The translations under genes and the position numbers were made by a program. A stretch of DNA of 12,809 nt from an uncultured Opitutia bacterium (GTDB lineage Bacteria; Verrucomicrobiota; Verrucomicrobiia; Opitutales; UBA953): NCBI GenBank assembly GCA_903868455.1, contig CAIPVK010000237.1, positions 1 through 12,809 of the forward strand, given 5' to 3'. The first letter of the stretch is position 1. Each line of letters opens with the position of its first letter. A model generated the notes under the pieces. The model worked only from the letters and a program-made list of their open reading frames with translations, ran no database searches and had not been told where the DNA came from. Positions 7,166-12,809 of this stretch are shown here, one piece after another.

Positions 7166-8067
7166 CGGGCGCGGGCCCGCTCGAGGGCGGGCTGGGCGAG
7201 GCGGCGGGCGAGGTCGGCGTAGGAGAGGCCGGCGCAGCGGGCGCTGTCGGGCAGGAGGCTCAGCTCGGTCATGCCCGGAAGCGTGTTGATCTCGAGGACG
7301 CGGAAGCCGCCGTCGGGGGCGAGGATCAGGTCGACGCGGGCGACGTCGCGGCAGCCGCAGGCGGCGAAGGCGCGCTCGGCGGCCGAGGCGACCTCGGCGC
7401 GGACGTCCTCGGGTATCGGCGCGGGCGCGAGGTGCTCGGAGCCGCCGGGGGTGTACTTGCTGGCGTAGTCGTAGACGCCCGAGGGCGCGACGATCTCGAC
7501 CACGCCGAGGGCCTCGCCGCCGAGCAGGCCGACGGTCAGCTCGCGGCCGCGCAGGAGGGGCTCCGCCATCCAGCGCCCGGCGCCGAGCGACGCGAGGGCG
7601 GCGGCGAGGTCGGCGCGGCCGGAGGCGCGGCGCAGGCCGACGCTGCTCCCCTGGTCGACGGGCTTGAGGAAGACCTCCTCGCCGAGGGCGTCGGCGACCG
7701 CGCCGGCCCCGGGCGGGGAGGCGACGTCGAAGGCGACCTCGGGGGCGACGGGCACGCCGGCCGAGCGGAGGCGCGCCTTGGCCGCGACCTTGTCCATGCA
7801 CAGGCGGCTCGCGGCGGAGCCGGAGCCGGCGAAGGCGACGCCGCGGGCCTCGAGCTCGGCCTGGAGGCCGCCGCCCTCGCCCCAGCCGCCGTGCATCACG
7901 GGGAGCACGGCGTGGGCCGCGGGGTCGACCCAGGCGGGAAGCGCGTCCTCGTCGAGGACGACGAGGCGGGAGCCGGGCAGGGCCGCGGCGACGGCGCGTC
8001 CGGAGCGGAGCGAGACCTCGCGCTCCGAGGAGCGGCCGCCGCAGAGGACGAGGAGCTCCGGGCTCAT
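7162..8067 (-). CDS. ddl: D-alanine--D-alanine ligase
   Basis: ATP-grasp enzyme joining two D-alanines for the peptidoglycan stem; 301 residues, close to the usual DdlB length. Visible: VLCGGRSSEREVSLRSG (7-23) with the substrate-binding Glu15, HGGWGEGGGLQAELE (59-73), MDKVAAK (91-97), the ATP-binding FLKPVDQGSSVGL (133-145), EPLLRGRELTVGLLG (169-183), YDYASKYTPGGSEH (199-212), RVDLILAPDGGFRVLEIN (244-261) with metal-binding Asp246, Glu259 and Asn261, then TLPGMTELSLLP (262-273). The YDYxxKY loop is the kind found in D-Ala-D-Ala rather than D-Ala-D-Lac ligases. In the usual HGxxGEDGxLQ motif the residue after Glu is Gly, a mild deviation. A strong Shine-Dalgarno AGGAGGT at 8074-8080 sets the start. 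Confidence 0.96.
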   Translation of the reverse strand: MSPELLVLCGGRSSEREVSLRSGRAVAAALPGSRLVVLDEDALPAWVDPAAHAVLPVMHGGWGEGGGLQAELEARGVAFAGSGSAASRLCMDKVAAKARLRSAGVPVAPEVAFDVASPPGAGAVADALGEEVFLKPVDQGSSVGLRRASGRADLAAALASLGAGRWMAEPLLRGRELTVGLLGGEALGVVEIVAPSGVYDYASKYTPGGSEHLAPAPIPEDVRAEVASAAERAFAACGCRDVARVDLILAPDGGFRVLEINTLPGMTELSLLPDSARCAGLSYADLARRLAQPALERARAR

Positions 8068-10328
8068 CGCAGGACCTCCTCCCAGTCGCGGCCGAGCACG
8101 AGGATCTCCGGGTCGAGGCGCACGCCGTGGCGCGACTCGACCTCGCGGCGCACGCGCCGCATGAGCGCGACGACGTCGGCCGCGGTGGCCGCGCCGTCGT
8201 TCACGATGAAGTTGGCGTGGACGGGCGAGACGCGCGCCCCGCCCTGCGCGGCGTCCTTGAGGCCCGCGGCGTCGATGAGCGCGCCGGCCTTGCCGCCCTC
8301 GGGGTTGCGGAAGACGCAGCCCGCGCTGGGGTCGCGCGGCTGGGAGGCGCGCCGGCGGTCGGCCAGCTCGGCCATGCGCGCGCGCACGGCCTCGGGCCCG
8401 GGCTCGCCGTCGCCCTCCAGGACCGCCTCGAGCACGACGGCGTCCCGCAGCTCCGGGCAGTCGCGGTAGCCCGCGCGGAAGGCCTCGCGTCCGGCCTCGC
8501 GACGGACGCCCGCGGCGTCGAGCCACGAGACGGAGACGACGCGGTCGAAGATCCACGAGCCCATCGCGCCGGCGTTCATGCGCAGCGAGCCGCCGACGGT
8601 CCCGGGGATGCCCTCGAGGAACTCGAGCCCGGAGACGCCGAGCCGGGCGGCGACGCCGCAGACCTCCTTGAGGCGGGCGCCGCCCCCGACGCGCAGCCGG
8701 CGGCCGCCGGCGGGCTTGACGTGGCCCCAGCGCGCGGCGTCGAGGTGCAGGACGAGCCCGGGGTAACCCTCGTCGGGCACGAGCAGGTTGGAGCCCCGCC
8801 CGAGGACGAAGGTCGGCAGGCCGGTGGCGCGCGCCGCGCGGAGGAGCTCGGCGAGGTCGGCGGCGTCGGCCGGCTCGGCGTACCACGCCGCGGCGCCGCC
8901 CACGCCCAGGGTGACGCGGCGCGCGAGCGGCTCGCCGCGACGGAGGACGGTGGCCGGCGAGAGGCGGCCGCGCGTCGCCGCGGCGAGGTCGGCCTGGGAG
9001 GCGGCGAAGGCGCGGGCGTCGCGGTCGATGTCGCCGGCGCCCACGAACGCGACGGTCGCGCCGACGCCCTCGGTCGCCTCGCGCAGGAGCGCGGGGAGGT
9101 CGGCGCGGTCGGCGACGAGGCGGAAGGCGCCGCCGCCCTCGGGCATGAGGCGGTCGGAGGTGCCGCCCTCCACCGGCTGCTCGCCCGCGGCGTAGACCGG
9201 GAGCAGGAGGACGCGGTCCGCCGCGGCGAGCGCGTCGCGGAAGGCGGCGGCGTACTGGCGGGTGCGCGTGTGGCGGTGGGGTTGGAAGACGACGACGAGG
9301 CGGCCGGGCGAGGTCTCGCGCAGGAGCCCGAGCAGGGCGGCGATCTCCGTCGGGTGGTGCGCGTAGTCGGCGACCACGCGGAGGCCGGGCTGGTCGAGCA
9401 GCGTGTCCTGGCGGCGGCGGATGCCGGACCAGCGGCCGAGCGGCTCGGCGCCGAGGCGGCCGGCGACGTGCTGGGCGACGGCGAGGGCGAGGCCGGCGTT
9501 GGCGCGGTTGAAGGCGCCCGCGACGGGCAGGCGGTGGCGCGACTCGGGCCAGAGGCCCCCGAGGGCGACGTCGGACCAGGCGTGGGTCGAGCCGAGGTCG
9601 CGTAGGTCGAAGTCGCCGCCGGGGCCGACCGTCATCACGCGGGCCGCGGCGCCCTCGGCGAGGCGGCGGAGGCGCGCGCTCTCCACCGGCACGAGGATGA
9701 GCGAGCGGGTGCGGCGGAAGAGGTCGGCGAAGACGCGCTCGAGGTCGGCCTCGGTGCGGTAGTAGTCGGGGTGGTCCCAGTCGAGGTTGACGGCCACCGT
9801 GATGTCGGGCGCGAAGGCCCCGATGGTGCCGTCGCTCTCGTCGACCTCCGCCACGAGCCAGTCGCCGGAGGAGGCCCGGGCGGGCGGCTGCGCCGGGTCG
9901 CGGAAGAGGCCGCCGAGGACGTAGCCGAAGTCGGCCCCCGCGGCCTCGAGGGCCGCGATGACCAGGCCGCAGGTGGTGGTCTTGCCGTGGCTGCCGCACA
10001 CGGCGACGAGCCGCTTGCCGGCGGCGACGCGGGCGAGGAGCTCGCCGCGGCGGACGAGCTCGGCGCCGCGGTCCGCGGCGAGGGCCCGGAGCGGGTGGCC
10101 GGGGCGCACCGCGGTGGAGTGGCCGACGACGGAGGGGGAGAGGCCGTCCGCCCAGGGATCGCGCGTGAAGCGGATGCCGGCGGCCTCGAGCAGGGAGCGC
10201 ATGGGGCCGGCGCCGCCGTCGTCCCACGCCGCGACCTCGTGGCCGGCGGAGCGGAGATGGAGCGCGAGCGGGCCGACGCCCATGCCGCCGGCGCCGAGCA
10301 TCCAGTAGGAGGCCGCGGGGCGGCTCAT
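8064..10328 (-). CDS. murC-murB: MurC-MurB fusion: UDP-MurNAc-L-Ala ligase and UDP-GlcNAc-enolpyruvate reductase
   Basis: One 754-residue protein joining two steps of UDP-MurNAc synthesis that act in succession: MurB (NADPH/FAD reduction of UDP-GlcNAc-enolpyruvate) and MurC (ATP-driven addition of L-Ala). MurC occupies about 1-445: Rossmann start MLGAGGMGVGPL (10-21), P-loop GSHGKTTT (112-119), NLDWDHPDYY (181-190), NRANAGLA (274-281), DYAHHPTEI (321-329), FQPHRHTRT (348-356). MurB occupies about 455-754: GRGSNLLVP (510-518), LEGIPGTVGGSLRMNAGAMG (571-590), PSAGCVFRNP (667-676), VHANFIVN (703-710), DPEILVLG (739-746) with the catalytic Glu741. The proton-donor Ser of PSAGSxF/NP-type MurB is Cys671 here. 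There is no stop or frameshift between the halves and no long linker. The start ATG at 10328 overlaps the murG stop and has GGAGGG upstream. Confidence 0.95.
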   Translation of the reverse strand: MSRPAASYWMLGAGGMGVGPLALHLRSAGHEVAAWDDGGAGPMRSLLEAAGIRFTRDPWADGLSPSVVGHSTAVRPGHPLRALAADRGAELVRRGELLARVAAGKRLVAVCGSHGKTTTCGLVIAALEAAGADFGYVLGGLFRDPAQPPARASSGDWLVAEVDESDGTIGAFAPDITVAVNLDWDHPDYYRTEADLERVFADLFRRTRSLILVPVESARLRRLAEGAAARVMTVGPGGDFDLRDLGSTHAWSDVALGGLWPESRHRLPVAGAFNRANAGLALAVAQHVAGRLGAEPLGRWSGIRRRQDTLLDQPGLRVVADYAHHPTEIAALLGLLRETSPGRLVVVFQPHRHTRTRQYAAAFRDALAAADRVLLLPVYAAGEQPVEGGTSDRLMPEGGGAFRLVADRADLPALLREATEGVGATVAFVGAGDIDRDARAFAASQADLAAATRGRLSPATVLRRGEPLARRVTLGVGGAAAWYAEPADAADLAELLRAARATGLPTFVLGRGSNLLVPDEGYPGLVLHLDAARWGHVKPAGGRRLRVGGGARLKEVCGVAARLGVSGLEFLEGIPGTVGGSLRMNAGAMGSWIFDRVVSVSWLDAAGVRREAGREAFRAGYRDCPELRDAVVLEAVLEGDGEPGPEAVRARMAELADRRRASQPRDPSAGCVFRNPEGGKAGALIDAAGLKDAAQGGARVSPVHANFIVNDGAATAADVVALMRRVRREVESRHGVRLDPEILVLGRDWEEVLR
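8074..8080 (-). promoter_or_regulatory. Strong Shine-Dalgarno for ddl
   Basis: AGGAGGT on the minus strand lies six bases upstream of the ddl ATG at 8067, inside the last codons of the murC-murB gene. It is the best ribosome-binding site in the operon and supports the ddl start. Confidence 0.7.
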
Positions 10329-11416
10329 CGGGCGCCCTCCCCCGCCGGAGCGGTCAGGTCGCGCAGGACCTCGTCGAGCAGGTTGTCCCAGCCGTTGTCG
10401 GCGTGGGCGCGCGCCTGGCCGGCGCGGAGCGCGGCGAGCGCGGCGTCGTCCGCGAGCAGGCGCAGGGCCTCGGCCTCGAGCCCGGCGAGGTCGCGCTCCT
10501 CGCGGACGACCGCGGCGCCGAGGCGCTCGCGCGCGCGGGCGTTGGCCAGCTGGTGGTCGTCGGCGGAGGTCGGATAGGGCACGAGGATGGCGGGAAGGCC
10601 GCAGGCGGCGAGCTCGGCGAGCGTGCCGGCGCCGGACCTCGCGACGGCGAGGTCGGCGCAGCCGTAGGCCTCGGGCATGCGGTCGCAGAAGGGAAGCAGG
10701 CGCGCGACGGCGCCGCCCGAGCGCAGGGTCTCGTCGGCCCCGCCCGGACCGGTCAGGCAGAGCAGGTGGACGCCGCGGGCGGCCAGCGCGGGCCAGGCGG
10801 CGCGCGCCCAGGCGTTGAGCGCGGACGCGCCCTGGCTGCCGCCGACCACGAGCAGGCAGGGGCCGTCGGCGGGCAGGCCGAGCGCGGCGCGCGACTCGGC
10901 GCGCGGGCGGGGCCCCATCTCGGCGCGGAGCGGGAAGCCGCCGGTGCGCAGCCGGGAGAACGGGAGCCCCGCGAGGTTGACGCCGCGCGGGAGGTGCACG
11001 GTGCGGGCGACGCGCGCGAGCAGGCGGACGGCCTTGCCGGGGACGAGGTTGGCCTCGTGGACGTGGACGGGGATGCCGAGGACGCGGGCGACGAGCGCGG
11101 GGGCGAGCGAGAGGTAGCCGCCGAAGCAGACCACCGAGCGCGGGCGGCGCGCGAGCATCAGCCGGAAGGCGTCGAGGACGGCGGCGGCGCCCACGGCGAG
11201 GAAGGCGAGCTTGCCGGCGACCCCGCCGGCCCAGGGGCGGCCGAGGCCGCGGCGGAACTCCAGGCGCGGGTAGCGCGCCAGCATGCGGGCGTCGACCGCC
11301 TTGCCGCTCACGAGGAGGAGGGGGCGCCGGCCGCGCGCGTCGAGCGCCTGGGCGAGGGCGATCCCGGGGGCGAGGTGGCCGCCGGTGCCGCCGCAGACGA
11401 GGAGGACGCGGCTCAT
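10325..11416 (-). CDS. murG: UDP-GlcNAc:undecaprenyl-pyrophosphoryl-MurNAc-pentapeptide GlcNAc transferase
   Basis: Makes lipid II from lipid I at the cytoplasmic face of the membrane; GT-B fold, 363 residues, normal length. N-terminal domain: GGTGGHLAPGIAL (9-21), CFGGYLSLAPALVA (97-110), HEANLVPGKA (120-129; often HEQN in relatives). C-terminal domain: VVGGSQGASALN (190-201), ARSGAGTLAELAACGLPA (259-276) and ILVPYPTSADDHQLANA (277-293), which bind the UDP-GlcNAc donor. The start ATG at 11416 is chosen because homology begins at MSRVLLVCGGTGGH; a longer upstream frame is an Arg-rich shadow of ftsW. The start overlaps the ftsW stop as ATGA, and the stop overlaps the murC-murB start in the same way. 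Confidence 0.97.
   Translation of the reverse strand: MSRVLLVCGGTGGHLAPGIALAQALDARGRRPLLLVSGKAVDARMLARYPRLEFRRGLGRPWAGGVAGKLAFLAVGAAAVLDAFRLMLARRPRSVVCFGGYLSLAPALVARVLGIPVHVHEANLVPGKAVRLLARVARTVHLPRGVNLAGLPFSRLRTGGFPLRAEMGPRPRAESRAALGLPADGPCLLVVGGSQGASALNAWARAAWPALAARGVHLLCLTGPGGADETLRSGGAVARLLPFCDRMPEAYGCADLAVARSGAGTLAELAACGLPAILVPYPTSADDHQLANARARERLGAAVVREERDLAGLEAEALRLLADDAALAALRAGQARAHADNGWDNLLDEVLRDLTAPAGEGAR
10335..10340 (-). promoter_or_regulatory. Shine-Dalgarno for the murC-murB fusion
   Basis: GGAGGG on the minus strand, within a G-rich run, lies six bases upstream of the ATG at 10328 and inside the murG 3' end. It supports the start chosen. Confidence 0.5.
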
Positions 11417-12630
11417 CGGCGGTAGACCCCGGGACGGAGGTCGGGCAGGCCGCCGTCGCGGAGCGCGTTGAGCATGAGCCCGACGAGCGCGGCGGAGGCG
11501 ACGAGGTTGGTGCCGCCGTAGCTGATGAACGGCAGGGCGATGCCCTTGGTGGGCAGGAGGCCCGTGACGACGCACATGTTGACGAGCGCCTGCAGCGTGA
11601 TGAAGAGGACGCAGCCGAGGGCGAGCGTCATGCGGAACAGGTCGGTGGCGCGGCGCAGCTCGCGGAGCACGAGGAGGAAGATGCCGAGGTAGATGCCGGC
11701 GACGAAGACCGTGGCGAAGAGGCCCCACTCCTCGCCGATGATGGTGAAGACGAAGTCGGTGTGCGCCTCGGGCAGGTAGGCGCGCTGCTGCAGGCCGTTT
11801 CCGGGGCCGGCGCCGCCGACGCCGCCGACGGCGAAGGCGAGCATCCCTTGGTAGAGCTGGTAGGACTCGTCCATCTGGCGCCCCTCGGGGTCGAGGAACG
11901 AGAAGAACCGTCGCAGGCGCGTGGGCCAGTGGATGACGGCGTAGGAGAAGCCGGCGGCGCCGATGACGAGGGTGGCGAGCAGGTAGCGCAGGCGCGCGCG
12001 GCCCACCATGACCATGGCGAGCGCGACGGTGCCGCAGAGGACGATGGTGCCGAGGTCGGGTCCGAGCGCGATGAGCCCGCAGAGCAGGAGCGCCCAGCGC
12101 ATCGGCGCCCAGAAGCCGTCGCGCAGGTCGACCCAGGCCTCGCGCGTCAGGACATAGGGCGGACGGTCGGAGAACCGCCAGAAGGGGCCGGCCATCGGCA
12201 GCATGTGCCGCTGGTTGCGGGCCACGGCGTCGGCGACGAGCAGGACGAGCACGACCTTGGCGAGGTCGGAGGGCTGCAGGCGGAAGATCCCGAAGTCGAT
12301 CCAGCGCCACGAGCCGTTGACCATGCGCCCGACGCCGGGGACGCGGGCGAGGACGAGGAGCGCGATGACGCCCCAGAGGAGATACCGTCGGTTCGCGCGC
12401 AGCCAGTCGAGGTCGACCCGCCAGGCGAGCCAGCCGGCGAGCGCGGCGACGGGGACGTAGAGCAGCTGGCGCGTGACCGCGGCGAGCGGCTCCTTGAGCG
12501 ACATCGAGTAGCCCGCGCTGAAGAGCGCGATCAGCCCGAAGGTCGTCAGGATGGCGACGAGGAAGGGCACGAGCAGGGTGGCCCGGAGGAAACCTCCGGG
12601 CTCACCCAAGGGCTCGGCCTTGAACTGCAT
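11413..12630 (-). CDS. ftsW: Septal peptidoglycan polymerase FtsW (SEDS family)
   Basis: Multi-pass membrane glycosyltransferase that polymerises lipid II at the septum with a partner class B PBP; 405 residues with about ten hydrophobic segments. SEDS hallmarks: GSWRWIDFGIFRLQPSDLAK (106-125), ALGPDLGT (188-195), LPEAHTDFVFTIIGEEWG (286-303) with the catalytic-type Asp292, and GLLPTKGIALPFISYGGTN (357-375). FtsW is preferred over RodA because the gene sits between dcw genes and directly before murG. The loop at about 140-178 (PMAGPFWRFSDRPPYVLT and beyond) is longer than in the E. coli protein as I recall it. The ATG at 12630 lies nine bases after the upstream gene's stop. The upstream sequence has only a weak GGA for ribosome binding. 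Confidence 0.95.
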   Translation of the reverse strand: MQFKAEPLGEPGGFLRATLLVPFLVAILTTFGLIALFSAGYSMSLKEPLAAVTRQLLYVPVAALAGWLAWRVDLDWLRANRRYLLWGVIALLVLARVPGVGRMVNGSWRWIDFGIFRLQPSDLAKVVLVLLVADAVARNQRHMLPMAGPFWRFSDRPPYVLTREAWVDLRDGFWAPMRWALLLCGLIALGPDLGTIVLCGTVALAMVMVGRARLRYLLATLVIGAAGFSYAVIHWPTRLRRFFSFLDPEGRQMDESYQLYQGMLAFAVGGVGGAGPGNGLQQRAYLPEAHTDFVFTIIGEEWGLFATVFVAGIYLGIFLLVLRELRRATDLFRMTLALGCVLFITLQALVNMCVVTGLLPTKGIALPFISYGGTNLVASAALVGLMLNALRDGGLPDLRPGVYRR

Positions 12631-12639
12631 CGTCCGCGA

Positions 12640-12809
12640 TCAGCGCTGGCCGGAGCCGAAGCCGCCGAAGCCGCCCTCGGGCGCGGCGAGCGAGGAGCCG
12701 GAAGCGGGGGCGGCGGGGGCCGCGGGAGCCGGGGTCGCGGGAGCGGCCGGAGCCGGGGCGGCGGGGGCCGCGGGCGCGGGAGCGGAGGTGCCGAAGCCGC
12801 CGAAGCCGC
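12640..12809 (-). CDS. C-terminal tail of a low-complexity Ala/Pro- and Gly/Phe-rich protein, cut by the window edge
   Basis: The minus-strand frame ending in TGA at 12640-12642 is open to the window edge, giving 55 residues. The visible part is GFGGFGTS, then about 29 residues of alternating Ala and Pro with one Thr, then SGSSLAAPEGGFGGFGSGQR. Two GFGGFG blocks therefore bracket an extended Ala/Pro linker. The frame choice is supported by its placement, nine bases before ftsW, and by a regular Ala/Pro periodicity. The body of the protein is outside the window, so identity is unknown; in many dcw clusters the gene here would be murD or a neighbour, but this tail is not typical of MurD and I do not assign it. 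Ala/Pro tracts are easily produced by high GC, so some caution is due. Confidence 0.6.
   Translation of the reverse strand, partial: GFGGFGTSAPAPAAPAAPAPAAPATPAPAAPAAPASGSSLAAPEGGFGGFGSGQR

Noticed and set aside
8127..9605. 492-codon plus-strand open frame opposite the MurC-MurB gene
   Set aside because: Same low-complexity shadow composition with no domain; the opposite strand encodes both Mur domains without interruption.

Overview
The window is very GC-rich (except its first ~215 bases) and is built around a division and cell-wall (dcw) gene cluster on the minus strand. The gene complement (a MurC-MurB fusion protein, a highly divergent FtsZ that still has a recognisable C-terminal peptide, FtsQ/FtsA/FtsW/MurG/Ddl) and the high GC suggest a Verrucomicrobiota/PVC-type bacterium, possibly Opitutae. 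That assignment rests on gene content and memory of family traits, not on a database match.

Layout: (1) Bases 2-214 are the 3' end of an AT-richer gene (about 45% GC by hand count) encoding the C-terminus of an unrecognised protein with a hydrophobic segment. (2) Bases 215-767 hold no convincing gene but contain eight copies of the heptamer TTGGACA or its complement, two of them arranged as near-identical inverted pairs, plus a TGGCACA direct repeat with an 11-bp period. (3) A tRNA-Ser(UGA) gene lies on the minus strand at 768-854 with its 3' end facing the AT-rich side, the geometry expected of an integrated element. (4) A plus-strand pair follows: a DUF2851-family protein and a small membrane-anchored protein. 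(5) These converge on a SufS-type cysteine desulfurase with only four bases between the two stop codons. (6) The rest is a tightly packed minus-strand run. In transcription order it reads: 3' end of an Ala/Pro- and GFGGFG-rich protein, ftsW, murG, murC-murB fusion, ddl, ftsQ, ftsA, ftsZ, then sufS.

The dcw genes form one pathway. MurC-MurB and Ddl make parts of the UDP-MurNAc-pentapeptide precursor in the cytoplasm. MurG makes lipid II at the inner face of the membrane. FtsW polymerises lipid II at the septum. FtsQ, FtsA and FtsZ belong to the divisome that positions this synthesis. Five successive junctions are ATGA overlaps (the stop of one gene inside the start of the next), and the ftsA-ftsZ gap is two bases, so the run is almost certainly co-transcribed and largely translationally coupled.

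The most unusual items are the FtsZ with altered GTP-binding and T7-loop residues, the MurC-MurB fusion with Cys where MurB normally has its catalytic Ser, and the TTGGACA array beside the tRNA gene. I did not find a wholly new multi-gene system; the ordinary reading of most of the window is a divergent dcw cluster.
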